A stretch of DNA of 24,465 bases from Symbiodinium natans (GCA_905221605.1 CAJNDS010001286.1:1-24465); one strand, 5' to 3'; shown: positions 1 to 10,039, numbered from the stretch's first letter. The notes: generated by a model not told the origin, from the sequence alone. Made by a program: numbers and translations.

Positions 1-394
<394 letters not shown>

Positions 395-555
395 TCCAAG
401 GCCACATCCGTGCTTCGCAAGGCGATCCCGGTCCTGCACTTCGATCATCTCATCCGTGATGCCTGAGATCCAGCTTGTTATTTTTACGCGTACTCATCCC
501 ACCCGTAGCCTCTACTCATGCTGGGACCGCACTTACACACAGCCATACCCACACA

Positions 556-573
556 CTCTCCTCTTCCTCTTCC

Positions 574-613
<40 letters not shown>

Positions 614-639
614 GTTCTTCTTCTTTCTCTTTTTCTTCT
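556..639. repeat. Polypyrimidine (CTT)n/(CCT)n tract
   Basis: CTT and CCT triplets form an almost pure pyrimidine strand of about 84 bases. It is simple-sequence DNA with no sign of a gene around it. Confidence 0.95.
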
Positions 640-752
640 GCCCCTGCTGCGGTCGATGAATCCGTGCGCGGCAATGGATCTGCTTTGCCTGACCCTTAGA
701 CAAGTGCACTAGGTCCATCTTGCCAAACTGGTAACCTGACAGAACCTCCCTT

Positions 753-769
753 CCCCCCCCCCCCCCCCC
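753..769. repeat. C17 homopolymer
   Basis: An uninterrupted run of 17 cytosines follows two T. Its length may be unreliable in assembly. Confidence 0.9.
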
Positions 770-779
770 ACAAAACAAT

Positions 780-1814
780 ACCGCGCTTGATGGACCATTC
801 GCGCCCCTTTGCATCTGGAGGCCTTTGGCCCTACACAACTTCCAAGTTAAACCACTCCAAGCCTCAAAACACAAGCTCCCACACACACTATTGATTGCTT
901 GCTTGCCTGCGCATAGCCTTGAAGGAGGGACACCTACGGGGAGACCCGCTGGCCTAAAGGCCTTGCCCTCCAGCCTGTTCACGGAATCAATGCGGGGCGT
1001 GCTATCTGGTTTGGCAGGTGGCTTGGTGAGTGGGTTGCAGGGGATCGTGTTAGGTGTGCTTTCTCCCTGGTCTTGGCATGTCTCTCTCTCCCTTGTTGTG
1101 GACCTTGTGGTGTGTGGGTGTGTGTGTGTGTGTGTGAATCGGTGCCGTATTCTTGTGGTTGTTGTGATTGGGCGCACCCTGTCCAATGCTCCCCCGCCCG
1201 TCCAGTGCATTCATGGCTTGTGTGGCTACGAGGAACAGCACGAGTTGTACCAGGGCTTCAGTCAGCCTCCCGGTGCTCTGGGCTTGGCGGGGTGTCCCGC
1301 CTGTCGGCTGTTGTGCCTCCATGAGTTTGTCGATGGCTTTCACGCAATCATCGGCTGCCACATCCCCCACCCATGGCAATCTGTGACTCGGGTGACTTGG
1401 TTCATTCTCCGAATACCGTACTGCGCCAGCACCCTTGCGGTGGCCAGCTTGGACCCGCTCATGCGGTGTTGTTGTCCTGTGAGTGTCTGGATTTGCCAAT
1501 TTGCCTGGCTGCTGCGTCAAGCTCAGTACTCTGGTGCTGGAGTATCTGAAGGCAAGTATGTTGGTGGGCTGCTTACCCCTGGTCTGAGGTTAGTTCGCCG
1601 CGGGCGGCTGCAGGTCAGTGTTGCAGGTGGTCTGTAGCTGCCATCGTGTCGTGGTTCTGCTGGCTCCGCTCCCCTCAGGCATTTTCCACCTGTTGCTTCG
1701 TTTTGGTTTCATCCTGGTGCTTTGCATGTGGGGGGTGCGGTATGCTTGTGGGTTGGTGTTCTCCTGGTTGGTCGCGGTGGTTGCTCTGGTTGCGGTCGTC
1801 CCCTCGTTCGTGAG
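780..1814. other. Intergenic or intronic DNA, no convincing gene
   Basis: A 270-codon plus-strand frame (825-1637) and a 156-codon minus-strand frame (1050-1520) cross this stretch, but both run through a (TG)n tract near 1115-1135 and show no recognisable domain. The minus-strand part at about 1200-1380 has a reasonable amino-acid composition and could be a decayed exon. I cannot support more than that. Confidence 0.4.
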
Positions 1815-1970
1815 CCGGAAACACTAAATACGAGAAACCCTTTCTAAATCCTGAACCCCAAGCTCTTAATTTATATGAACCCTCAAAGAGAGACCCTCTA
1901 GACCCTGCAAAAGAACCCTATAGACCCTAAAACCCTATAAGTCCCTTTTCCCTAACACCATATAACCACT
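1815..1970 (-). repeat. Degenerate CCCTAAA telomere-like block
   Basis: About 150 bases are built of drifted variants of CCCTAAA, such as accctatag and accctaaa spaced 7 to 15 bases apart, with the C-rich strand on plus. It reads as an old interstitial telomeric array. Confidence 0.65.
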
Positions 1971-2225
1971 CTTCTTCTTCTGCTGGGCTTGAAGGAGCCC
2001 CGGGCGGACCCCTCCGCGCACAAGCGCACCCGCATCCTCTTCTGTGGTGAGATTGCAACTCGGGCGTTGGTGTTTCAACTGCTTTCCCCGAGCGTTGTTC
2101 TGCACGGCCTCCAGGGGTCTCGCTGCTCAACGCCAAAAACGCAACTTCCCCTTAATCCCCCAAACTCAGGCCAGAGCGTATTTCCAAGTTCCAGTTTCCC
2201 GTATGTGGAGGTCTTGTGGCCTTTC

Positions 2226-2335
2226 TGCTCTCTCTCTCTCTCTCTCTCTCCTCTCTTTCTTTCTTTCTGAACATCCTAACCCCCCTCAATTGAGGAGGGT
2301 CGCCCGAAGGCGTGCCTCGCTCACTCTCTTTTTTT

Positions 2336-2389
<54 letters not shown>

Positions 2390-2407
2390 GTATATATATA
2401 TATATAT
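2226..2407. repeat. (CT)n microsatellites ending in (TA)n
   Basis: Two CT-rich tracts, at about 2226-2270 and 2327-2390, are separated by some 55 bases holding a short palindrome (CCTCAATTGAGG). The second runs directly into a (TA)n tract at about 2393-2407. Confidence 0.9.
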
Positions 2408-2409
2408 GT

Positions 2410-2506
2410 ATGCACCCGTTGGCGAGCCACACGGGGATAACAGCCATTCAAACATGCACCTGTGGGCGAGCCCCACGGGTACATAACAGCGGTTCAAAAA
2501 CCGGAA
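2410..2506. repeat. Tandem pair of a 44-bp hairpin-forming repeat
   Basis: Two imperfect copies begin at about 2410 and 2454. Each has the form ATGCACC-GTGGGCGAGCC-CACGGG followed by ATAACAGC and TTCAAA. In the second copy ACCTGTGGG and CCCACGGGT pair over nine positions (one G-T) around a five-base loop; the first copy has lost several pairs. I do not recognise the family. Confidence 0.7.
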
Positions 2507-3150
2507 AGCATGGTTTAAAAAGTTAAAGCATGGTCAAGCAACAGAAGGCCCACGTGGCAATTTCACAAAATGATCGTGGGGCATTTATAAATACTTAGCG
2601 AAGATTTACAAACGACTATCAAATCATTGTACATAGGTTCAAAAGTGCTTACTTTGTGCACTAATGATTTCTCCAAATTAATGCAAGAGCTATACCTGAA
2701 TTGTAAGTATGTCATGCACTTCGAAACAATATAATTTAACCACCAAAAAATCATCTAAGTACTCTTCCAGCCAACAACGGCGCCATACTCAATGTTGCCT
2801 ATGTCCCACAGCCCTAGCATATGCTACTGATGCTACAGTGACGTATACCATATGCTAAGTTCATTCGAGATGCGTCGATAGGCTTGGTCACCTGCGGTGA
2901 ATGCCTAGATTAGAGACCTGTGGCGACTACTTTCACCCAGATTTCGGTGGCGATGGGCTTGTGCCAAGACGGTGAATGCCTTTACGCGTCTTTTGAAATG
3001 CACGAGGTGTTACAGCTCAGCTGTGATTTTTCTGACACCTGTAAAACCCCAATCCCTGAACGACTCCGAAGAGCACGCGTATAGTATCAATGTTACAAAC
3101 CCATACATATCCGTGCACAGCGCAGTACACCCTAGCATGTTGCAGTATAT
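2507..3150. other. AT-rich island without a recognisable gene
   Basis: The first 250 bases, about 2510-2760, are clearly more AT-rich than the rest of the window. A 63-codon minus-strand frame (2563-2754) is rich in Ile, Tyr and Lys, as AT-rich DNA predicts. From 2760 to 3150 composition returns to normal and nothing is recognised. An organelle-derived insertion is possible but unproven. Confidence 0.5.
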
Positions 3151-3154
3151 TGGT

Positions 3155-3540
3155 TTATGGTTTAGGATTACGCCTCAGAGCTTCGGGTTCAGGATTTAGG
3201 GCTTCGAGTTCAGGGCTCAGGGTTTCGGGTTTCGGGTTCAGGGCTTAGGGCTCAGAGTTTCAGTAGAGTTTAGAGTTCAGAGTTTAGTGAGAGATCTTGT
3301 GCCGATGACTCCACACAAAATTCTTACCCCGAAATCCTGGAACTCTGCATATCCTGAGCCACTAAACCCTAAACATTAAACATTAAAATCTCAATGTCCG
3401 AAACCTCTAACCCCTATACCCTAAACCTGACTCTCTAAATATCCTTAACCCCTAAACCCTTACACCTGACCCTAAACCCTAAACCCTAAACCCTAGAACC
3501 TAAACCCTAAACCCTAAACCTGAACCCCTCAACCCTGAAT
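3155..3540. repeat. Head-to-head degenerate telomeric repeats (TTTAGGG facing CCCTAAA)
   Basis: From about 3155 to 3290 the plus strand is made of TTTAGGG variants such as ttcgggttcagg and ttagggctcagg. After a 70-base interruption, from about 3360 to 3540, it is made of CCCTAAA units that become nearly perfect at 3470-3520. The arrangement 5'-G-rich then C-rich-3' is the one left when two chromosome ends fuse. An inverted insertion would look the same. Confidence 0.7.
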
Positions 3541-3685
3541 CCTAGAGTCTTGAAAGGTATAGATCTGGCTTCGACACATTCATGATTTCGGGGGTTCGGG
3601 GTTGAGAGTTTCAGGCTTCTAGACCTGAACTCTTCAAAACCCTCAACCTGAACCCCTCAAGCCTGAATCCTAAAGTCATGAAAGG
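3519..3685. repeat. Direct repeat of 39 bp, 128 bp apart
   Basis: The segment at 3519-3557 recurs at 3647-3685 with only a few substitutions (cctgaacccctcaa, then gaatccta, then tgaaagg). The copies overlap the end of the telomere-like block and probably arose by local duplication of it. Confidence 0.75.
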
Positions 3686-3710
3686 CAGGGTCTTTTGCTT
3701 CTTCTTCTTC

Positions 3711-3765
3711 TTTGTTTTTGGTTTGGGAGGGGTAAAGTTTTGTTTTTGGTTTGGGAGGGGTAAAG
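3711..3765 (+). repeat. Tandem duplication of a 28-bp G/T-rich unit
   Basis: Two copies of a unit containing tttgtttttgg and gggaggggtaaag lie head to tail, starting at 3711 and 3739. They follow a short CTT tract. Confidence 0.85.
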
Positions 3766-4209
3766 TTAAGGTTTAGGGGTGAGACTGAGATTCCCAAAAC
3801 TTCCGGGAAAAATCCGGAAAATTGTGGATTGAACATTGAAGATTCCCTGAAAGTTTTTCCCCGCCATCCTCAATCTTCGATGCTAAGTTTTCCGAAAAAG
3901 GTTCCGACACATTTTCCGAATTTGTTTCAAAACAACCCTAGTCGTATTGGCTTCATTTTCCTATTGCGTGGCAAATCCTTTATCTCTCTCGCTCTCATCT
4001 ATCGTATGTACAAGAATGGTGTGTGTGTGTGTGTGAGTATTAGTACTTTCTATTCTTCTTGGTTAATCCATTATCTCTTTCGCTTGCATCTATGGTATGT
4101 ACAAAGATAGGTGTGTGAGTACTGGCACTGCCCCAGACGAAACCAACAAGTTTATTGGAAGGTTTTAAAAAGGCAGGTACAGGGGGGGGAGCACCACATT
4201 TAAAGAAAA
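3766..4209. other. No gene seen; scattered GT tracts
   Basis: This stretch holds a short (GT)n run at about 4018-4035. On either side of it is a duplicated phrase, near 3970-4015 and 4065-4110 (tatctctctcgct / atctatcg / tatgtacaa and variants). No coding segment is supported. Confidence 0.5.
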
Positions 4210-4374
4210 TGTGTGTGTGTGTGTGCGCGTGTGCACGTGTGCGCCTGTGCGCAGTGCGTGCGTGCGCGTGCGCGTGTGCAAGTGCATGCGTCTGCAAGTG
4301 CAAGCACGTGTGCGCGCGCGTGTGCGTGCACCTGTGCACCTGTGCGTGCGTGCGTGCGTGTGGGTTTGTGTGTA
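4210..4374. repeat. Mixed (TG)/(CG) alternating purine-pyrimidine tract
   Basis: About 165 bases of TG, CG and CA dinucleotides, with imperfect GTGCG and GTGCA sub-repeats, alternate strictly for most of their length. Open frames on both strands (Cys-Ala-Arg-Val peptides) are artefacts of the repeat. The sequence is a good Z-DNA candidate. Confidence 0.9.
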
Positions 4375-4972
4375 GGGAAAACCTGTTACCAAGGGACAGC
4401 CCGATGTCAATTTCAAATACCATGCATGTTTCAGCAGGGGGCTCTCGGGGCCTAACTGGGACGGGAGCCAACGAAGACGCTCAGTTAGAGCTTGTGAAGG
4501 GTGGTCTGATCAGCCACCTGTACCCGACGCTTTCAAGCAAGAAAATCAATGTGTATGTGATGTTTAGGATGCTGTGCAAAATCATCGCTTCGTAACCTTA
4601 TCTAGTGTGCACTCATGCAGGGTTCATGCAGGCTCTCTGCCTTGATGTCTTCACCTCTGAGGGAATCAGTGAACAGAGGGAGGATTGCACGACTGTGTGC
4701 GTGGGCGGGCGTGTGGTGTGTATCGAGATAAAACATAGTACGTATAGATACAGAATACATTTGTGTACATACATACAAGTGGAAACCGCAAACTCCAAGA
4801 TCCATGCTTCATGATCAAAATCTGGTCATCATTTGGCGACTGTAAACAGCAAAAAGGGGTTGCTTATCGACAGAACAAGACTGCTTTCAAAGAGGCGCCC
4901 CTGAGTTCCATTGAGTTCCAAGGTTCGGCAACATAAATACGCGAGAACCAAACCAAACCAAACTAAGGTCGC
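4375..4972. other. No gene recognised
   Basis: Unique sequence with short frames on both strands and no domain, splice pattern or RNA gene that I can support. Confidence 0.5.
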
Positions 4973-5062
4973 AGGGTTTAGGGTTTAGGGTTTAGGGTTT
5001 AGGGTTTAGGGTTTAGGGTTTAGGGTTTAGGGTTTAGGGTTTAGGGTTTAGGGTTTAGGGTT
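4973..5062 (+). repeat. Interstitial telomeric array (TTTAGGG)~12.5
   Basis: About 88 bases of perfect TTTAGGG units with the G-rich strand on plus. Perfect repeats point to recent insertion or active homogenisation. TTTAGGG is the telomere unit of plants and of many alveolates including dinoflagellates. Confidence 0.98.
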
Positions 5063-5226
5063 CACTGAAGCTTCTGCAAGGCCACTGTCGCAAATACTCG
5101 GGCTCACGTACATCGTGACGGACGCCACAATGCCTGTAACAAGGCATAGGCCGGCAAAAGTCAGCAAACTCCTATATACAAAACTAACACAACTGCAGCA
5201 CTAATTACAAGCTGTATCATAGCACA

Positions 5227-5281
5227 CATGTCAGGGACATGGCAGGGACATGTCAGGGACATGTCAGGGACATGTCAGGGA
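5227..5281. repeat. 11-bp minisatellite, five copies
   Basis: Five head-to-tail copies of catgtcaggga, one with a T-to-G change. Each unit together with the preceding base contains the palindrome ACATGT. Confidence 0.95.
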
Positions 5282-5547
5282 CACCTGCCTAGGCTGATGG
5301 CCAATGCCAGAGGAAGAAAGAGCAGGTCCTGCAGCGTGAGCCGTCTCCGTGGCTCAACACCAGCCCATTCTTACAACACACAGACAGGACAGCACAGGAT
5401 TAGACGGGACGGGATCGGACCAAGCACACACACACACACACAGAGGCCAAACTGAACAAAAAATGAAGAAAGCATGTTGCCCTGGCAAACCTGTGGATCA
5501 TCTAGCAGCCTAACGGCCCGGTGTAAAGCCCCGAAAGCCCCGAGGTC

Positions 5548-5669
5548 CTGTGCAAGGCTGACGCACGTGGCACTGACCCACTTCCATGCATCTGTCTCAC
5601 TGACATTCGCCAAGAACATCAACGTGAAGCCGATGCAGCCGAAGGAATAGATCACCGAAAGCACCTTAG
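5548..5669 (-). CDS. Candidate exon of a membrane protein (exon F)
   Basis: The minus-strand frame reads like real protein. It begins KVLSVIYSFGCIGFTLMFLA, a hydrophobic helix, and continues through an amphipathic stretch with DAWKWV and SLAQDL. The upstream end follows TTAG and the downstream end is a CAG|GA, a GA-type donor of the sort known in dinoflagellates. Helix followed by Trp and SLAQDL is loosely reminiscent of polycystin-type channels, but this is only an impression. The same strand and similar exon style as the segments at 5936, 7456 and 8524 suggest one gene. Boundaries are approximate. Confidence 0.35.
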
Positions 5670-5805
5670 CTAACGCTTTGCAGCTTCCGAGCCCTAAGCT
5701 GATGATTCATGATGACCCTGCTGAACCATTCTGTGCACAGGACAACATGATACTGTGTGATGTGGGAAAAGCCGTGACAGAATGAGACCAGGGGCCCAGA
5801 AAGAA

Positions 5806-5866
5806 CATCTTTTTAATCGCCAGAACCTGCGTTGCTTCTCCATCTCGTCTGGCGTCCATGCAGCCT
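5806..5866 (-). CDS. Candidate short exon (exon E)
   Basis: A minus-strand segment behind a TAG acceptor encodes a charged peptide around AAWTPDEMEKQRRFWRLK, more protein-like than the surrounding frames. The downstream boundary is undetermined; a CAG|GT occurs inside it. It lies between two hydrophobic candidate exons and could be a cytoplasmic loop of the same protein. Confidence 0.2.
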
Positions 5867-5935
5867 CTACGGAATGGAATGACACAGCATTTGGGCCCAG
5901 GCGCACCTATCACTAACCCGTCGAGCGATGTCTGC

Positions 5936-6072
5936 CTTGTAGACAATGTAGCTCTTCTGGATCAAGAAAAAGACGAAAATCAGGCAGTCCCCCGCGGCGG
6001 CGGTCAGCAGGCCGGTCCAAAAGCTTTGCAGAAGCCTCGAAGCCAGATTCTCGGGGACGCAGCCAGGATCTC
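5936..6072 (-). CDS. Candidate exon of a membrane protein (exon D)
   Basis: Behind a GCAG acceptor the minus strand encodes ENLASRLLQSFWTGLLTAAA, then a clear transmembrane helix (GDCLIFVFFLIQ) and a short basic tail ending at AAG|GC, a GC-type donor. It is 137 nt long. The composition and single well-formed helix argue for real coding. I do not recognise the family; a multi-pass transporter or polycystin-like channel is possible. As with its neighbours, cutting at the apparent splice dinucleotides gives a length of 3n+2, so boundaries may be off by one base. Confidence 0.4.
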
Positions 6073-6116
6073 CTGCTGCCCCTGAACGAAATTCTGCAGA
6101 CAATGTGCATCACGAG

Positions 6117-6146
6117 ACCACCCCTAAACCCTAAACCCTAAACCCC
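6117..6146 (-). repeat. Short interstitial CCCTAAA array
   Basis: Three to four CCCTAAA units with the C-rich strand on plus, ending in a C run. It lies just upstream, in minus-strand terms, of the exon-like segment at 5936-6072, so presumably in an intron. Confidence 0.9.
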
Positions 6147-7455
6147 CACGCCAGGCAATCGGCTTCATCCGCTTGAATTGGGGGGGGCAACATTCGAGAC
6201 TGATTCGAGACTAGCAAGATGCCAGTACTGGACCTCGCTTCCGAATGCTGCAACGAAGCAAGGTTTGTCCGGAAAGCCTCATACAACTATAGGGGATAGG
6301 ATTAGGGGGACCCTTGGGGATATAGACCCTCTGAATCAGGTCCCCCTTATCCTACCTAGGAAACTAGATCCATAACCTGCAGCCGAATTCCAAATGCAAA
6401 GGAGCCGGCCTGCAGTTGCAGCTTTCTTTGCTTTGGCGAGCCTGCGCGCCTCTTCGGGGCCTGACCCCAAGGCTGAGTTTTCTAAGGCGGGGAAGAAGGG
6501 AACTAGGAAGGGAACTTCTTCTCAGTCGAAACAAATTGAACTCCGCTCCCGTTCCCTCAAAGGCCTAGAGGAGTTTCAGGCAACTGCGCGCTGGAGCTGA
6601 AGAAGAGCGCGTTCGCAGCACCTGAAGTGATGACACGTCTCGCGCAGCGGAAAGAGCCCGCACTGTGAGCAAAGCCCTCAGTTTGACCGATTCTGTACTG
6701 CATAGCCACGCTTGGAAGGAGGGGCCATCACAGGGAATTGCGATTTTCGTTGCGGCATGGGATTCAGCAGGCCAGGCTGTGCCCGTTTTTGGATACTGCG
6801 TACACAGCGAAGTGAAACACGTGTCAGACCTCCTTGCCGACGCTTCATCTCATTCAACAAGCCCGATGCCTGTGAGTGCAGAGTGCACCCTATACACCCC
6901 ACACCCTCCGTCCGGCAATGGAATCCCCCCCCCACTTTGCTTCTCAAAGGCACACGCGCTCAGCAATTTCATGATCATCAGCGCTGCCCTGATTGACATG
7001 GGTGTGAAGGCGCAGTAGCCTCGGAGAATGGAGCCCACCCGAGCCAATGCACGAGGACCTCCATCATGTCCATGCCCTCCACTGAAAGTTCTGGCTATGT
7101 CAGCCTTGTACCATGTGAATGCTTCTTTAGGCAGCTGTCGCGTATCGTACTTACTAGTACCGATAGAACCAGCAATGGCCAGGTCAGAGCACTAATGCTG
7201 CAAGGTCTGCAAACGTAACAGCTGCGAGCGAGATACGGAGTAGCACAAGCCATTGGTGCATTGCTGGCAACCTGATTTGCTGCTCAGCGCAGGCAGCCGA
7301 ATGAGAGCGACTCAAAACTGCGGGAACCACGAGACGGAAACGAGATAGAAGCAACGAAAGGGTGGCTGTAAAGCTCAGCTCGCATCTCACAGGTCCAAAT
7401 TTTAAATGGTCTTCGGGAATGCTTGGGACAGGTTTTCGGGGGGCCCCCGACTTGC
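6147..7455. other. Unresolved stretch, possibly introns with one weak exon
   Basis: Frames of 60 to 120 codons occur on both strands without domains. The only protein-like piece is on minus at about 6930-7000, encoding a hydrophobic segment around PMSIRAALMIMKLLSACAF behind a GAG; it may be another membrane exon of the candidate minus-strand gene. A minus-strand CTGATGA-to-GAAA arrangement at 6967-6981 was examined as a ribozyme and discarded. Confidence 0.3.
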
Positions 7456-7592
7456 CTGCATGAGAGGCCATGCGCAAGAAATTTCAAAGGTCTGTTGCCA
7501 TGCAAGGCCCAAAAGGCAGCCCAAGAGCAACATGCCAATGCGCCAGTACCAAGCGTAGCCCATGAAGTCTCGAAAAGCCGAGATGCCAGCAC
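7456..7592 (-). CDS. Candidate exon of a membrane protein (exon B)
   Basis: The minus strand encodes GAGISAFRDFMGYAWYWR followed by a strong transmembrane helix (IGMLLLGCLLGLAW) and ends at ATGCAG|GCAAGT. This is a textbook GC-type donor that pairs with U1 as well as GTAAGT does. The upstream end is TCAG|GT. At 137 nt it equals exon D in length, though the peptides are not similar. The donor is the best splice signal in the flanks. Confidence 0.42.
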
Positions 7593-7761
7593 CTGACAAC
7601 CAAGCTGACACCAAGCTGAGTCGCACTTCAGCCGCGATAAGTTAAGCATAGAAAGAGAAGAGCTTCGGGAGGTTCATGCTCTACCAGACTGATTGGCATC
7701 ACATTGGAGGGTATTGAAGTCAGGTGGGAGTGCTTGGGGAACGTCTGTGGCATGCTGCAGC

Positions 7762-7820
7762 TAGGGTTTAGGGTTTAGGGTTTAGGGTTTAGGGTTTAGG
7801 GTTTAGGGTTTGAGGGTTTA
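7762..7820 (+). repeat. Interstitial telomeric array (TTTAGGG)~7
   Basis: Perfect TTTAGGG units with the G-rich strand on plus, ending in two slightly altered units (tttgagggttta). Confidence 0.97.
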
Positions 7821-8523
7821 CTGCAATGTGGAAAGGGCCCTGAAGACCAGCCACTCGCTCAGCATCCAAGAACGAAGGAATCGGCTGAAACATCTTTAAT
7901 GGTGTGGGGGGGGGGGGGGTCGGAATGAAGGCAGCAGGTGGCTGGGATGCACGTGATGTTGCTTGCGGTCTCAGCTGCCATGGACATCCAGGCGACTGAT
8001 GAAGTTGTCCATTGCGCCGGCCAACTCCCTGGCAACTGGCAGTCGTTCGGAAGGCTGAGCAGGTGCAGGTCGAATAAGTGGGGAACATTTGGGAACCATT
8101 CAAGACGAGAACAACCCAGGCCTGATGGACTGGAGACTGCTCCTCCGGACGGAAGCCACGTCACGTGGGGCGATGCTGCCTCGCCCAACCTCCTCAGCAA
8201 TATGGACTCAAGGCCTATCTGCCCGTGGCTCCAGCTTGAATGTCGAGAGCCCTGTACAAAACTGTGGGGTCTTCCATGGTATTCCGGTGCTCTTGAGTGG
8301 ATATACTCTCCAGACCACGGCCTGACACAGCGAGGTCTCCTGTATGCGTCTGGCCTTTGACGGCTGAAGCCTCTTGCCCGCCATGACTGTGCGGATCGAC
8401 TCCCAGTCCAAACCGGTCCTCCCAAGCGCGCTCAAAACTCTGCGACACAGACGGCCTGGTCGCATCTAGGAGGGTTAGGGCGCCCTAAGAACCCAGGGAA
8501 CTCAGGGAGGGGCTCCTGGAAGC
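7821..8523. other. No gene established
   Basis: Contains a G run at about 7905-7918. A 188-codon minus-strand frame (7859-8425) has an unremarkable composition and overlaps equally long frames on the plus strand, so coding cannot be argued. It may be intronic to the candidate minus-strand gene. Confidence 0.35.
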
Positions 8524-8666
8524 CTGAATCGTCTGGATGCAGTAGCGTATCGCCACTTTCGGAGCATGCAGCAGATCTTTCACCAGTTGCAAGATGTGCT
8601 CGAGGCCCAGGAGCTGGCTGCCGAAGAAGGCACCCAGTACCCAGAACAGGCGCTCCTTGAAGTCTC
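8524..8666 (-). CDS. Candidate exon, hydrophobic protein (exon A)
   Basis: Behind GCCGCAG, itself preceded by an A run and a pyrimidine-rich stretch, the minus strand encodes GDFKERLFWVLGAFFGSQ, then LLGLEHILQLVKDLLHAP, ending near ATTCAG|GC. This is a hydrophobic segment followed by an amphipathic helix, unlike random frames here. Family unknown. It is the candidate exon closest to the retroelement, whose left end lies about 385 bp further upstream in minus-strand terms. Confidence 0.4.
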
Positions 8667-8759
8667 CTGCGGCTTTTTTTTGATAAGCAAGAAAGCCAAC
8701 ACGAAGCAAAAAAAAAAACAACAAAAACACAACATCCGGAACGGAACTTAGTTGACACC

Positions 8760-8989
8760 TGTGAGCACGCACAGCGTGCATCCGAAACACATTGTCCAAC
8801 TGCACAACGCATGCAAAACGCAGGCAAAGTGCATGCACAATGTCTGCGCAACGCATGCAACATGCTTGCAATCATGCGCACAACGTGCGCGCGCGCGCAC
8901 ACAACGTGCGCACATGGCATGCTGAAAGCGCATGCGCAACTCATGCAACAACCTATGCGAAACGCACGCACAACGCAAAGCACAGGAAA
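8760..8989. repeat. Degenerate GCATGC / CGCAAC repeat cluster
   Basis: About 200 bases are a loose tandem of GCATGCAACG-like words spaced roughly 10 to 15 bases apart, with a (CG)n core at 8888-8898. It grades into the (CA)n tract that follows. Confidence 0.75.
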
Positions 8990-8992
8990 ACC

Positions 8993-9050
<58 letters not shown>
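8990..9050. repeat. (CA)n microsatellite, left half of insertion target
   Basis: Sixty-one bases of CA with a single T at 9022. It directly abuts the left end of the retroelement and, with the tract at 18114-18219, probably formed one target microsatellite. Confidence 0.97.
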
Positions 9051-9314
9051 TGATGAGTGCGATTGCTGCTGACATTTGACATAGTTTCCAACCCCCATCT
9101 GCCATACTGTATCATGTAGTGTCATAGCTAATGATGTAGGGTGAAACTGGTGTAAGTCATGTGTAACTCTGCTCATTGTTCACTGTCAGAAAGCGCAAGC
9201 GCCCCAACTGAACAGTCTGAAATCTTGTCTATGTCAATGTCTGAGGGCCCGACTTTGCACACTCATTTCTATAAATCGAAAAGGCTCCCGACTTTCGAAC
9301 ACATGCAGGTACGT

Positions 9315-9558
9315 GGATTCCGCGTCCGGAATCCATATCACAGCCAATGGATAGGTGTCTTCGTTGGCACCTGACCTATCCATGGCCCAGGTGCCCCCTG
9401 CTATTCAAATTGGATGGTTGAGAATTCGAGGCCGCTTGGGAACAGCGGGCGCAGACACACATCCTCTCGCGGGAGAGTAGTTTAAGCCAAGTACATTCCA
9501 ATGCCGGGCAACTGCAAGTCGCCGCTTTTTCTATCACGGCCCCCATTGCCTAATGGGG
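9315..9558 (-). other. Cluster of perfect hairpins in the left pseudo-LTR
   Basis: Four inverted repeats lie within 250 bases. An 8-bp stem with a 4-base loop is at 9315-9334 (GGATTCCG/CGGAATCC). A 7-bp outer stem with an inner imperfect stem is at 9349-9381 (GGATAGG/CCTATCC). A 5-bp stem is at 9464-9477 and a 7-bp stem with a 4-base loop at 9541-9558 (CCCCATT/AATGGGG). The same set occurs in the right copy, 8,053 bases on. They would fold in the element RNA; their role is unknown. Confidence 0.75.
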
Positions 9559-10020
9559 AATAGGCCTCTGTAAAGCTGCCAATTGTCCACGCTCTGTTTG
9601 GGGTACATGCCGAAGGTGAAGGTCTGTAGATTACTGTGAGGCTGCAAACTTTCCATGCTCTGCTTGAAGTATATGCACCATAACACAAACCTAAAACACA
9701 CAAACCTAAACCACACAAGACCGAAAGGGCGGGGGGAAGAGGGAGGGGGAGAAAGGACGAAACGGGGCGAGAAGGCGGGGAATGCAGGAGGAGAGGAGGG
9801 GAAACCGGGAAGAAAGCAAAACCTGGAGAACCATGGGAAGGGATCAAGCATATATGAACCCGGCGCAAATGTAGCACATGCCAAAGATGAAGGTCTGTAG
9901 GTCGCTTTGAAGCTGCACACTTCCCGCGCTCTACTTGAAGCGCATGCCGAAGGCGAAGGTCTGTAGGTCACTGTGAAGCCGCACACCTTCCACGTTCTGT
10001 TTGAAGCGCACGCCGAAAGA
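9540..10020 (-). repeat. 66-bp repeats encoding decayed 22-residue FNIP-like units
   Basis: Units with a 66-bp period start at 9877, 9943 and (partial) 10009; another is at 9606 and a weaker one at 9540. Read on minus they encode 22-residue units of the form F-K-Q-N-V-E-G-V-R-L-H-S-D-LQTFAFG-M. This resembles the FNIP/leucine-rich repeat (SLQTLTFG..FNQSLE type) that I know as abundant in dinoflagellate proteins. In-frame stops between units show it is not a functional repeat protein here. A G/A-rich insert on plus splits the array, and it recurs in the right pseudo-LTR at 17593-18073. Confidence 0.7.
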
Positions 10021-10039
10021 AAGCAATGGATGAACCCTT

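Noticed and set aside
825-1637. 270-codon plus-strand frame
   Set aside because: Crosses a (TG)n tract, has no domain and is Cys/Val/Leu-rich through composition; overlapping frames are as long.
6967-6981. Minus-strand CTGATGA-TCAT-GAAA resembling a hammerhead core
   Set aside because: Only four bases lie between the core words, too few for stem II, and no stems I or III flank it.
9050-9057. CTGATGAG at the element end on plus (also 17103-17110), the hammerhead core word
   Set aside because: The nearest GAAAC is about 85 bases on, no stem II can form next to it, and the word is on the antisense strand of the element.
9482-9986. 131- and 150-codon minus-strand frames in the pseudo-LTR, repeated at 17535-18039
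   Set aside because: They read the 66-bp repeats in the wrong frame plus a polypyrimidine block; identity between copies comes from the repeat itself, not from coding constraint.
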